DNA from: Agarilytica rhodophyticola
GTDB taxonomy: Bacteria; Pseudomonadota; Gammaproteobacteria; Pseudomonadales; Cellvibrionaceae
Reading direction: 5' to 3'
Assembly: GCF_002157225.2 (NCBI RefSeq)
Contig: NZ_CP020038.1
Span: forward strand, 2,379,001 to 2,443,000
DNA: 64,000 nucleotides
The translations under genes were made by a program, and so were the position numbers. Positions 35,787 through 45,005 of this stretch are shown in pieces. Numbering within the stretch: the first letter of the stretch is position 1; the number at the start of each line of letters is the position of its first letter. The notes below the pieces were generated by a model. It did not search any database. It saw only the letters and a list, made by a program, of their open reading frames with translations, and was not told the origin of the DNA.

Positions 35787-37553
35787 CTATTTTCTTTGAG
35801 CCAATAGAGCCCCACTGATCACGAGAAGATTGCCTACGTCGTTAATGTTGCTGCCATTACCGAGCATTTCATTAATAATTAAATCTACACGTCCATCATT
35901 ATCAATATCTGCCGCACTTGCACTGTAACCAAGAGTATCACCAATGTCGCTGCCTCTCGTGCCATTAGCGCCTAATATATTAGTGATATTGAAGGTATCT
36001 TTCGCTGGCTGCAGACCATCTTGCAAGTTGATAGTAGAGGGCCAAGTGCTTTGGCCCCACAAAATATGCATGGCGCCAGCACTTGCGCGGCCAGCGGGAT
36101 TGGCGTGAGGAGAAGCGATCGCAAGGTCATCGATGCCGTCGTTATCGAAATCGCCATGGGCAGCTGTATCGCTTGATATTGCGCCGGGTTCAGGCCCAAG
36201 GATAGTGGTTAGGCGTAAGCCAGATGGTGGGTTATCTATAGTAAAACTTGTGTCCTTCAAATTAGCCGCCTGAAAGAATACAAAGCCTAAACCTGCGTTA
36301 TTATGATCCGAGGTATCCCCTGTAATATCGCCGATAAATAGATCCGCCATATTGTCGCCATCGTAGTCGAGGCCACCGATGATTTCTTCTCCGAATGAAT
36401 CCGTATCAAATATGTTGTTGGTACCACCTCGTATGTCCGTTATCGAACCGGAGGCATTTCCATCGGCAGTGATACTGAGATCAGTCCAATTGGCTGGAAA
36501 ATTGTCATCCCAAATGATGAATAAACGCCCCTTTGGAAAGCCCCCTCTGCCCTGAGCACTGCCCGAGGGTGCGCCATTGGCGGTAATTGATGCGCCTGCG
36601 CGATTGACGGTTGCTCCTACGATTAATTCTGCGCGACCATTGTTATCAAGATCTGCAATATTGAGTGTGGCTCCAAAATGATAATTAGCTGCATTGGCAG
36701 GTGGGTTGACGGTAGCTATATACGGAGAAAGTCCGCTTGCGGCAATATTATTGAGATCAACGGTGATATTTTGATTGAGGTGCGCGCCCCCTTGGACGAC
36801 AAAGACTGTACCGCTATTTGTGCCCTGAATATTTGTTTGATCTGCTCCTACTGCAAAGTCTTCAATGCCATCACCTGTGATATCACCTACGCGCATCCAT
36901 ATCCCCAAACGATCCAAGCTGGCAGGCCCAATGAAGGTAATCATATTGATGCCTGCAGGTGGGTTGCGTAAATCAAAAGTATCTAGGTTAGCCGCGAGGT
37001 TTGTTAATTGGCTATTGCCTATCACAATACTCAGTGCTCCTGCTCCAGGACGAGTAGGGGAACTCGCAGCAAAGTTCTGGCGAGCAATCAGTAGATCCCC
37101 TAAACCATCTCCAGTGACATCTCCCATCCATATTTCCGAGCCACTTGTTTCACGTATACCATCACCTATAAAGGTGAGAATATTACTGCCGCTTGAAGCG
37201 CTATCAATGGTGCTATTAATAGTTCCATTACCGAGTACCAGCGCTATTTGCCCTGTATTAGAGCGCCCCTGGGGAGAAGCCACCATGGATGCCATCGCGT
37301 AATCCGTGTTGCCATCTCCATTGACGTCATAACCTGCAGCCACAGGCACACCAAAACTGCCGTCACCAGCAGATCCTAGCAAGCGAATTAGGCCGTCTGT
37401 AGCTTGAATGTTGTTAAGATCAATATCCGTTTGAGCCACTGGAGTTGGTGTTGGTGTGGGCGATGTTTCTGGTGTATCAGATGAGCCTCCACAGGCGCCA
37501 AGCGCGATTAGTACGCCAAAATAAAAGAGAATACTGGCAACAAACTTGATCAT
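35787..37553 (-). CDS. FG-GAP repeat lipoprotein
   Basis: The 588-residue product has a signal peptide with lipobox LGAC (Cys21), a Thr/Pro-rich linker (TPTPTPTPV, about 32-40), and then seven or so integrin-alpha-like FG-GAP blades with the calcium-loop pattern DxNGDGxxD: DVNGDGNTDYAM, DVTGDGLGDLLIA, DITGDGIEDFAVGA, DLDNNGRAELIVGA, DYDGDNMADLFIG, DFDNDGIDDLAIASP and DIDNDGRVDLIIN. This forms a beta-propeller, probably on the cell surface. The ligand is unknown. It is a different subfamily from the FG-GAP lipoprotein at 8405-10330, which lacks the DxDGDG loops. Confidence 0.88.
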   Translation of the reverse strand: MIKFVASILFYFGVLIALGACGGSSDTPETSPTPTPTPVAQTDIDLNNIQATDGLIRLLGSAGDGSFGVPVAAGYDVNGDGNTDYAMASMVASPQGRSNTGQIALVLGNGTINSTIDSASSGSNILTFIGDGIRETSGSEIWMGDVTGDGLGDLLIARQNFAASSPTRPGAGALSIVIGNSQLTNLAANLDTFDLRNPPAGINMITFIGPASLDRLGIWMRVGDITGDGIEDFAVGADQTNIQGTNSGTVFVVQGGAHLNQNITVDLNNIAASGLSPYIATVNPPANAANYHFGATLNIADLDNNGRAELIVGATVNRAGASITANGAPSGSAQGRGGFPKGRLFIIWDDNFPANWTDLSITADGNASGSITDIRGGTNNIFDTDSFGEEIIGGLDYDGDNMADLFIGDITGDTSDHNNAGLGFVFFQAANLKDTSFTIDNPPSGLRLTTILGPEPGAISSDTAAHGDFDNDGIDDLAIASPHANPAGRASAGAMHILWGQSTWPSTINLQDGLQPAKDTFNITNILGANGTRGSDIGDTLGYSASAADIDNDGRVDLIINEMLGNGSNINDVGNLLVISGALLAQRK

Positions 37554-38634
37554 ACTTAATTCCTAATACGTGATAGCTATTTGTAAAGTACTGTAAAGCG
37601 TTAATGTATAATGAGAGTTCTATAATGTCGCCAAACAGAAGTGAATTCAAATGTATAAAAATGCACTTTTTTGTAACATAAATGTAAATGCAAACTTTCC
37701 CAAGGCTGTTTTATGTGACATTGACAAAAATGTTTGAAGGATGAATGAGGGGTATCACACTTAACTTGTGTAAGTGGTTACTCAGAGCAGCTTTGTCAGC
37801 CGCTAGAAACGATAGAAGCAATGAGTGCTTAGACAAGTGGCTTACTGTTTTTTGTCGCTTAAAGTTTCTCAATATCCATCTAAAATCTTATGTTAGTTAA
37901 TGCAAGATTTTACTGAGCTAACGCTAAGTGTTGTTTTTTGAGAGCTTACCTGCAACTCAATAGGTTCATTTTGAGGCTTTATTTAAGTAGTTGTGAATTT
38001 AAAAATGTGAATATGTTAGAGATATCCAATTTATTAATACTCAGGCCTTGCTGAGTATATGCAACTCCTTGATAATTATAGGTATGTTAATTTGGCTTTG
38101 ATAAATACTATAAGTGCAGGCTATTTTCAGTAAGCTAATATTTGTATCGACTGGTGTAGATGAGATAAGTGAAAACTAATAAACAATGTATTTGATTTTA
38201 GCGTTAAGCTAAATAACGACAATCATACATCTTGGGCGATGCTATTTTGGTAGTAATTAATGAGTACATAAATAATAAATTATAAGAGAACTTAGGATAT
38301 TAGTAAGATATTTGGCTGTTCTGTAAATTAATCAAATTGATGGGCCTTATCCGAAGAAGCTAATATCCTAATGTAAAGAGCCTAGTGTAAAAAACCTAGG
38401 TTAACAGTATAGAAAGATAACATATATGTACTTTAAAAAAGTTAGTGATAGCTACCCAAGAATCCTAAAGGCCAAAACCTACGCGATATTATTTAGACTT
38501 TGTTTTGTTTGCGATTCTAATAAGCTACATTATGTTACATATTATGGTCTAATTGGTACAGCTTCGATAGTGCGATAGATGTTTAATACATATACACAAA
38601 AATGCTACCGCGAAAAATGCGAAGGAGATATTTT
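37554..38634. other. 1.1-kb AT-rich region with no gene seen
   Basis: No frame with a supported start is seen on either strand. The only regular feature is a run of three diverged 14-bp units starting CCTA (38367-38380, 38381-38394, 38395-38408) about 230 nt upstream of the MipA gene. They might bind the adjacent OmpR-type regulator, but the period differs from the 10-11 bp usual for that family. Confidence 0.5.
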
Positions 38635-39567
38635 TTGAAAGTATCTATCAGACTACTTTTGCTGTTTTTTCTATGGTGCTCGCGATCATTATTCGCCAGT
38701 GATATTGCCATAGATGTAAGAGCGGCAGGAGGCGAAACTGATCCAGGCAATGGCGGATATTTTGAAGTGGGTGCTGGCATTGACTTTGTCTATTTGCCCG
38801 AAGATATTCCCGGCCAATCCAATACTGTTACCGATTACTATGCCTTTGTGGGCGGTGCATATCGTTATAACGGATTTTTTTTCGAAGGTGTAGATGGCAC
38901 ATTGGACGGAATCAATTTCGGCTATCAACTTTGGAACAATCATATGTGGTCGATAGATCTTCTAGTGTCGAGCTTTTCTGGTGTTATTAATGAAGATGGT
39001 GAAGCTTTAGAAGATATGTTTGATGAAGGGTTCTGCTTCCAAGATGAATTCGTCAGTGAAGAGGATTTTTTTCTCTGTGAGTACTACCTTTCTATGGAAG
39101 AAACCCCTTCAAACCCTCAAATCTTACGCATAAATCAAAATACTTTTTATAATGGCGCAGGCCTGCGTGCGACAGCTTATTTAGACGACTATGTTTTTCA
39201 ATATAGGTTGGTGACTGACGTCCACGGTGGTAACGGCGTTACCAGTACCGCCCGTCTTGGTCGTCACTGGCAAATACGCAACTGGAATTTCCATGGGATT
39301 ATCGGCCTAGCTTATGCGTCTGAAGTAACTAATGAGTATTTATGGGGGGTGACACTCGAGGATGAGACGGGGAATATTCAGAGCTTTTCTCCCGGCAATA
39401 CAGTCACGTTACAAACTGAGGTTGGTGTTGTTTACCCACTTAGTCAGAACTGGGTATTTCGATCATTTTTACGCTATATCGACACTCCGGATCAGCCAGA
39501 TGATAGTCCTATAATTGTCGATGATTATGAGGTTTTATTTGCTACCACGATTAGCTACGTATTCTAG
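38635..39567 (+). CDS. MipA/OmpV-family outer-membrane protein
   Basis: The best start is TTG at 38635, with AAGGAG (38622-38627) 7 nt upstream and a signal peptide beginning at once (MKVSIRLLLLFFLW, ending LFAS). The ATG at 38602 would put 11 basic residues before it. The 310-residue mature barrel has alternating strands and ends in aromatic TTISYVF, and the family pattern includes GAGIDFVY, YYAFVGGAYRY, AGLRATAYLDDY and RLGRHWQIRNW. MipA was described as a scaffold between peptidoglycan enzymes; most OmpV-like members are barrels of unknown cargo. It heads a four-gene run with DUF3019 and a two-component system. Confidence 0.8.
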   Translation: MKVSIRLLLLFFLWCSRSLFASDIAIDVRAAGGETDPGNGGYFEVGAGIDFVYLPEDIPGQSNTVTDYYAFVGGAYRYNGFFFEGVDGTLDGINFGYQLWNNHMWSIDLLVSSFSGVINEDGEALEDMFDEGFCFQDEFVSEEDFFLCEYYLSMEETPSNPQILRINQNTFYNGAGLRATAYLDDYVFQYRLVTDVHGGNGVTSTARLGRHWQIRNWNFHGIIGLAYASEVTNEYLWGVTLEDETGNIQSFSPGNTVTLQTEVGVVYPLSQNWVFRSFLRYIDTPDQPDDSPIIVDDYEVLFATTISYVF

Positions 39568-39594
39568 TTGTTAGTGGAGTTAACGGGACATAAT

Positions 39595-40005
39595 GTGAAA
39601 AAACTTAAGACTACATGTCGAACCGTTTCAATGCTATTTTTAATAGCGTTCGGGGCTGCCTGCCCTGTCAACGGGGATATCCAAGAGTCTTATAAATTAA
39701 CTGTCAAACCCACTCGCTGCATTGCCTTGCATAAAGGTCAGGTCTGTTATCAAAAATTAAAATTTAGATGGAAAATGCTGAGTAGTGAAGATTTTTGTCT
39801 TTATCAAGAGTCAAAAGATGAGCCTCTTGCCTGTTGGAGTGGAAACGAGAGAAGCAATTTCGAGTATAAATTTGAATCATCTACTAGTGAGTCTTTTTCG
39901 ATTCGTCGCAAAGATACTGATGACAGTGTAGCAGAAGTGAAGGTAACACTGTCGTGGGTTTATAGAACGGGGCGCAAGAACTCTAGTGGTTGGCGCTTAT
40001 TTTAA
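39595..40005 (+). CDS. Exported DUF3019 protein
   Basis: The open frame begins at 39568 (TTG), but GTG at 39595 starts directly at a signal peptide (KKLKTTCRTVSMLFLIAFGA), so I use that. The domain matches DUF3019: LTVKPTRCIALHKGQVCYQ, LKFRWK, FCLYQ, LACW and a basic C-terminal strand; the four cysteines probably form two disulfides. DUF3019 genes occur with MipA/OmpV genes and an OmpR-type pair in Shewanella and Vibrio relatives, as here. Function is unknown. Confidence 0.8.
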   Translation: MKKLKTTCRTVSMLFLIAFGAACPVNGDIQESYKLTVKPTRCIALHKGQVCYQKLKFRWKMLSSEDFCLYQESKDEPLACWSGNERSNFEYKFESSTSESFSIRRKDTDDSVAEVKVTLSWVYRTGRKNSSGWRLF

Positions 40006-40019
40006 TGTAAAGGAATCGT

Positions 40020-40712
40020 ATGAGCACAAAAGAGCATATTTTACTGGTTGAAGACGATGCGTCATTATCTGAGTGGATGAGCGATTATTTAAATGGCCAC
40101 GGTTATCTTGTTACTGTCGCCAATCGCGGAGATGCGGCGGTAGAACTGATTGAGTCAGATGTTCCAGATATTGTCGTATTAGATGTAATGTTGCCAGAAA
40201 AAAATGGTTTTGATGTGTGCCGAGAGGTAAGAAATTTCTTTGCCCGACCTATTTTAATGTTAACAGCATGCACCGAAGAAGCCGATGAAGTACTCGGCTT
40301 GGAATTAGGCGCAGATGATTATCTTACTAAACCGGTAAAACCACGGGTTTTACTTGCAAGAATAAAAGCGCTACTAAGACGAGCGCCCGAGGTTACGCCT
40401 AAAAGTATGCGTTCTTTTGGTGCTCTAAGCATTGATGCTCAATCAAAGACTGCGAGCCTCAATGGTGAAATGGTTGGTTTGTCTTCTAACGAATTTGATG
40501 TCCTTTGGCTATTAGCGTGTAATGCAGGAAAAGTTGTCAGCCGCACCGAACTGGTAAGTCAATTGAGAGGCATTGATTACGACGGTTTTGATCGCTCGAT
40601 TGATATACGAATTTCTCGTTTAAGAAAAAAACTGCTAGATGATTCAAATCAACCATTTAAAATAAAAACTGTTTGGGGCAAGGGTTACCTTTTCGCTCCA
40701 GACGCTTGGTGA
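40020..40712 (+). CDS. OmpR/PhoB-family response regulator
   Basis: A 230-residue regulator. The receiver domain (1-115) has the acidic pair EDD, the phospho-acceptor Asp55 in VVLDVMLPEKNG, and Lys104 in YLTKPVKP. The OmpR-type winged helix (about 130-228) has LSSNEFDVLWLLACNAGKVVSR and a VWGKGYLF wing end. Phosphorylation by the adjacent kinase should control transcription, most likely of the mipA-DUF3019 genes ahead of it. It starts 14 nt after the DUF3019 stop. Confidence 0.95.
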   Translation: MSTKEHILLVEDDASLSEWMSDYLNGHGYLVTVANRGDAAVELIESDVPDIVVLDVMLPEKNGFDVCREVRNFFARPILMLTACTEEADEVLGLELGADDYLTKPVKPRVLLARIKALLRRAPEVTPKSMRSFGALSIDAQSKTASLNGEMVGLSSNEFDVLWLLACNAGKVVSRTELVSQLRGIDYDGFDRSIDIRISRLRKKLLDDSNQPFKIKTVWGKGYLFAPDAW

Positions 40713-40713
40713 T

Positions 40714-42000
40714 ATGCGTAAACTCATTATTTCATTGATTTGTGCGGTTGTACTAACCATTGTAGGTCTAGGCTGGGCCATCGGTCATTATTATAACTAT
40801 CTCCTTGAGCGTGAAACCGGACACCAATCAAATGAGCTGATGATTTATGAGTCTCTTGGTCGTTCTTTGGCGGCAACGTTAAACCGACAACAAGATGTTG
40901 CAATGTTCGCCCGTTATTGGCCTTTAAATAGCTCGGTTTCGCTCGCCATTTTAGAGCGTGAGGACATGCCGTTGCCTTCCGAACTTATTGGCTCGTTTCT
41001 CGACGGCGAACCGGTGATGTTAGAGACAGATAATGAAGTTTCTCTCCATTTTTATTTACCCGCTCAAAATCAAGTAATGGCTTTTATTCTGCCTTTATCC
41101 GAAGCTGAAGACGTCGAGATATCCCTAAGTTTGACTCTCACATTGTTATTCTATGCCGGTGTTATTTTTGTTGTACTCATGTGGCTGTACCCGTTGATAC
41201 GTCGCTTAAATGTGTTACAAAAAACAGCATTAAGCTTTGGTGCTGGTGAATTGCAAGCACGAGTTAAGCGAAGTCCTATGTCATACATTAGTGAAATTGA
41301 AATAGAATTTAATCGTATGGCGGATAGAATTCAAACGTTGCTCAGTGATAATAAACTGCTTAGCCGAGCGGTGTCTCATGATTTAAAAACGCCTTTAGCT
41401 AGGCTGCGATTTGGCATCGAAACCCTGGCAGAAAGTGAGACCAATGAGCAGAGGGAAAGGTACCATGCTCGTCTGGAAAATGACCTAACAGCAATGGAGC
41501 TGTTGATAGATACTCTCCTTCAATATGCGCGTCTAGACGAGTCGAATATAAACTTCAATATGGAAAAGATAAATTTTGCTGAACTTATTCAATATTCCGC
41601 TGATCAAATGTGTGATGTGCGCAGTTTTGTCAGTTTCAATATCAAAGGTGAATGTGTAATAGACGGTGATCAAAAGTATCTGCAAATGTTGGTCTGTAAT
41701 CTTGTACAAAACGCGATAAATTATGCTGATACTAAAGTTCATTTAAGCTTGAATGACATGGACGATAAACTACTATTTACAGTAGAAGATGACGGTAAAG
41801 GTATTGACGAAGACCAACGTATCAACGTGCTCAAACCTTTTGTTCGCGGATCTAATAGTGATCAAAATAAAGGGCATGGTATGGGATTAGCCATTGTTAG
41901 CCGGATTGCCGATTGGCATAACGCAAGCGTTGTCATCGATGATTCTCCTCGCTACGGTGGAGCGCGAATCTCTGTGTGTTTCTCGAAAAAAGTAAGCTAA
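40714..42000 (+). CDS. Sensor histidine kinase
   Basis: The 428-residue kinase has two membrane helices (about 5-25 and 140-165) flanking a small periplasmic sensor of about 115 residues, a HAMP domain, a dimerisation domain with phosphorylated His in SHDLKTPLARLRFG (about 222), and a HATPase domain with N box NLVQNAINYA, G1 DDGKGID and G2 GHGMGLAIV. It is the cognate partner of the response regulator gene, from which it is separated by 1 nt. The periplasmic signal is unknown. Confidence 0.95.
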   Translation: MRKLIISLICAVVLTIVGLGWAIGHYYNYLLERETGHQSNELMIYESLGRSLAATLNRQQDVAMFARYWPLNSSVSLAILEREDMPLPSELIGSFLDGEPVMLETDNEVSLHFYLPAQNQVMAFILPLSEAEDVEISLSLTLTLLFYAGVIFVVLMWLYPLIRRLNVLQKTALSFGAGELQARVKRSPMSYISEIEIEFNRMADRIQTLLSDNKLLSRAVSHDLKTPLARLRFGIETLAESETNEQRERYHARLENDLTAMELLIDTLLQYARLDESNINFNMEKINFAELIQYSADQMCDVRSFVSFNIKGECVIDGDQKYLQMLVCNLVQNAINYADTKVHLSLNDMDDKLLFTVEDDGKGIDEDQRINVLKPFVRGSNSDQNKGHGMGLAIVSRIADWHNASVVIDDSPRYGGARISVCFSKKVS

Positions 42001-42036
42001 ATTAATGTGCATAGCTCCTAAGTCAAAGGATGAACA

Positions 42037-42261
42037 ATGAAAGCCCTTATAGTCAGTGTAACATTTCTTATTTCTATGCTTGGATGTAGCGAGCATACGA
42101 TAAAAAAATCAGTATACGAGTCTGCCGCTTCTCATCAATGCGCTGAAAACTTCAAAAATAATCCTTACGATGCCAACGACAGCACTAGCTGTACTTCTGA
42201 AAAGGAAATAGAGGGTCGTAGTTATGATGAATATGTAAAGGCTAAAAACTCTGAGAAATAG
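42037..42261 (+). CDS. Small hypothetical lipoprotein
   Basis: A 74-residue predicted lipoprotein: signal with lipobox MLGC (Cys17), then a polar mature part of 57 residues with two cysteines (HQC and TSC) that could form a disulfide. AAAGGA sits 7 nt before the ATG. It follows the histidine kinase by 36 nt and may be part of that operon. No family recognised. Confidence 0.65.
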   Translation: MKALIVSVTFLISMLGCSEHTIKKSVYESAASHQCAENFKNNPYDANDSTSCTSEKEIEGRSYDEYVKAKNSEK

Positions 42262-42494
42262 CATCGTGTTATTGTGGCCTGTTAACAAAGATTAATAGGC
42301 CCTAGGCTTCACTCCTAACTCCTAACTCCTAATATAAGTAGTCAGACAGCGTTGCTTGTAAAATAAAAGTTAGTGCTAACTGTAAGCGCTTTATGCTTTT
42401 ATTCATAATAATTACAAAAAACAGTCAAAAAAATTTCATAATGCGGCGTCAAACTCCCCATCAATCTTTATTGTTATAATTTGGGGACACTTCA
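42262..42494. promoter_or_regulatory. Promoter region of the TonB receptor, with a nested inverted repeat
   Basis: AATAAAAG (42362-42369) and CTTTTATT (42396-42403) are exact complements; inside the left side is the palindrome GTTAGTGCTAAC (42369-42380). They are candidate regulator sites for the receptor starting at 42495. Upstream is a perfect 7-bp tandem run, ACTCCTA three times (42312-42332), without known role. Confidence 0.35.
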
Positions 42495-44909
42495 GTGATA
42501 AATAAAAAATCTGCACTTGCGGTATCGATTGCCGCGGTTCTGGCGTGCAACACAAGTTTTGCTCAGGAGCAACGTGACGAAGCAAAATTTGAGGAGGTTA
42601 TTGTACTAAGTCAGAAAACCACTTACGCCAATAGTCTCGTATCTGACTCAATGAAAGATCAACAGTCCACGCTGACAAGTGTTTTGGCGGCTATCGATAA
42701 TTTGCCTGGTGTTTTAATTAATGAAGGTGATGTTTTTGGCTCTGATGATTGGTCTACCACTGTTTCAATTCGCGGTTTTCAAATTAGTTTAGACGAGCAA
42801 CAAATTGGCATGACCGTAGATGGTGTGCCTAATGGTAATTCCAACTACGGTGGTGGTGCTAAAGCCAACCGTTATGTTGATACACTAAACCTTGAAACTA
42901 TCGTCGTTTCTCAAGGAACTGCAGATATTGCTTCTCGCTCTCATGAAGCGCTGGGTGGCACATTAGATTTTCGTACACAAGATCCAGAAGACCAAGAGCG
43001 TATGCGCTTTAATACCTCACTTGGTGATTTTGATGCGAGAAAGTTTTACGTTAGATACGACACGGGGTTATTCTGGGGAAACACTAAAGCTTATTTTAGT
43101 TTTTCAGATTCCAATGTGAAATCTTGGATCGATCAATCGGGAGAGACAAATAGAACTCACGCTGCTGTTAAGCTTATTAGTGAGCAGTCATGGGCGACCA
43201 TTACAAGTTATCTGTCTTACGATGATACGGAAGAAGATAACTATCAACGTGTGACTCTTGCGGATTTTCGTCAAAACCCTGAATGGGATCGCCTCAATGG
43301 TGATTGGACCGGTGTACCATTTCTCGATCAAGTATACCGTCCAGCTTGGTCTACGCTGCGTGAAAATTTGCTTGCCTATGTGCGTTTTGATTTTGAATTT
43401 AACGACGCGTTCAGTGCACAGCTCACACCTTATTATCATGACAACGAAGGTCGCGGTGATTGGGTACCTCCTTATGTTGTTGATGTTACTGATGACGGTG
43501 ATGGCTCGCCTCACTCCGAACTTGTTTCCGGCAACACCGTAAGAGGTGGTGCCATCCTTGGTCAAATTGGTTACGTTACTCGAGACGGAAGACCTCTTAC
43601 TCCCGGTACGGATTGTTCTTCTTTAACTTTTCCTTACGGCGGAACTTCAAGTTCAAACCTACATCTTGATCCAGCATGTTTTCCCGATGATGCAATTCCC
43701 GTTGGTTCTTATCGACATACACACTACGAAAAATCTCGTGTTGGTATTACTGGCGATGGTGAATGGGCAACGGAATTTGCTGACATAAGTAATGTATTAC
43801 GTGTAGGTTTTTGGTATGAAGATCAAACTCGCTACGAATCAAGGGATTGGCATAAAATTATAGATTCACAGTCTTCATTTCATTTCGATAATACGCCGTA
43901 TTGGATTCAGTATGACCGTTCTTATCCGCAAGAAACTATGATGTATTACATAGAAGATGCGATAACTTTAGCGGATGTCACGTTGCGTCTCGGTGGTAAG
44001 CAATGGTTTGTAGATGTGGAGCGAGAAGATAAATTTATTGGTGCAGCAGGTTCTGCTTCAGTTTCTTCTGACTCCGATTTCTTAGTCAGTACAGGTGCTC
44101 TGTGGCAAGCAACAGATGAAATTGAAGTGTTTGCCGGTTATGCTGAAAACTATGCTGCAATTAAAGATGTTGTATTGGAAGCTGCGAATTTATCTACTAA
44201 TCCTCAAGCTCTTGACGATATTGAACCTGAGACAGCAGAAAACCTCGATTTAGGCGTGCGTTATAATGGCGATCGTTTCAGTTTCACAGCGACCTTATAT
44301 CAAATTGATTTTGAAAATCGGATTACATTATTTTCACCTGATAGCGTTACTGGGATTGACTTCCTAGAGCAGCAGGATGGCGAATATCGAAACTCAGGCG
44401 GTATTGAATCCGAAGGCTTGGAGTTATCTTTTAACTGGGATATAAATGATAATTTCTCGCTCTATGCTTCCTATACCGATAATGACTCGACTTATATAGG
44501 CTTTGACCGCAATGAGTTTGGCGATAATGTTTCTGATGCCGACTTTACAAGATTAGAACAGGCGCAAGGTGTATTTAGAGATAATACCGTCTTTGGCTCA
44601 GTTGAAGATTTGTATGTGCTATCCATTGATTGGAGCAAGGATGCGTATCGCGCGGGCTTTTCTACTAAGCACGTGGGCGATCGCTGGTTAAACCCTCAAA
44701 ATACAGATCGCGCCGAAGCTTATGACGTGGCGGATATTTATATTGCTGTCACTGGAGATGACTTAGGTGATGTATTCCAGGGTTATGAATTCCGCTTTAC
44801 AGTAAATAATGTTTTCGATGAAGACTATATCGGTGGTATTGCTGGCGGTTCAGGCGGCTGGATAGGTGGTCCGAGAACGGCTGCTTTGAGCGTTCAATTT
44901 GATATCTAA
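42495..44909 (+). CDS. TonB-dependent outer-membrane receptor, possibly for a phosphorylated substrate
   Basis: The 804-residue receptor starts with GTG at 42495 after GGGGA. It has a signal peptide (about 1-23, ending SFAQ), a TonB box-like EEVIVLSQK, a plug domain with LPGVLINEGD, TTVSIRGF and ETIVVSQGTADIASRSHE, and a large barrel whose last strand ends LSVQFDI. The plug-barrel layout resembles Shewanella/Caulobacter-type receptors of complex substrates. The next gene encodes a PhoD-like phosphatase, so import of a phosphate ester is possible; this is inference. A terminator between the two suggests they are not simply one transcript. Confidence 0.9.
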   Translation: MINKKSALAVSIAAVLACNTSFAQEQRDEAKFEEVIVLSQKTTYANSLVSDSMKDQQSTLTSVLAAIDNLPGVLINEGDVFGSDDWSTTVSIRGFQISLDEQQIGMTVDGVPNGNSNYGGGAKANRYVDTLNLETIVVSQGTADIASRSHEALGGTLDFRTQDPEDQERMRFNTSLGDFDARKFYVRYDTGLFWGNTKAYFSFSDSNVKSWIDQSGETNRTHAAVKLISEQSWATITSYLSYDDTEEDNYQRVTLADFRQNPEWDRLNGDWTGVPFLDQVYRPAWSTLRENLLAYVRFDFEFNDAFSAQLTPYYHDNEGRGDWVPPYVVDVTDDGDGSPHSELVSGNTVRGGAILGQIGYVTRDGRPLTPGTDCSSLTFPYGGTSSSNLHLDPACFPDDAIPVGSYRHTHYEKSRVGITGDGEWATEFADISNVLRVGFWYEDQTRYESRDWHKIIDSQSSFHFDNTPYWIQYDRSYPQETMMYYIEDAITLADVTLRLGGKQWFVDVEREDKFIGAAGSASVSSDSDFLVSTGALWQATDEIEVFAGYAENYAAIKDVVLEAANLSTNPQALDDIEPETAENLDLGVRYNGDRFSFTATLYQIDFENRITLFSPDSVTGIDFLEQQDGEYRNSGGIESEGLELSFNWDINDNFSLYASYTDNDSTYIGFDRNEFGDNVSDADFTRLEQAQGVFRDNTVFGSVEDLYVLSIDWSKDAYRAGFSTKHVGDRWLNPQNTDRAEAYDVADIYIAVTGDDLGDVFQGYEFRFTVNNVFDEDYIGGIAGGSGGWIGGPRTAALSVQFDI

Positions 44910-44929
44910 TAGGGTTTAGATAAGTGGTT

Positions 44930-44963
44930 AAGGGGCTGCACTTTTATGTGTGGCTCCTTTTTT
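44930..44963 (+). terminator. Intrinsic terminator after the TonB receptor
   Basis: AAGGGGCTGCAC pairs (with three G-U pairs) to GTGTGGCTCCTT across a 6-nt loop, followed by TTTT. Confidence 0.75.
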
Positions 44964-45005
44964 AGTTTTAGTGAAGCTTTATAAAAATACGGTAGTTGAA
45001 ATGTT

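Noticed and set aside
36865-37302. 145-codon plus-strand frame inside the FG-GAP lipoprotein gene
   Set aside because: It is antisense to a well-supported lipoprotein with regular calcium-loop repeats.
42276-42306. GGCCTGTT...AGGCCCTAG similarity among hairpins near 42.28, 50.6 and 63.7 kb
   Set aside because: The cores are short and GC-palindromic; the flanks differ, so a dispersed repeat family is not supported.
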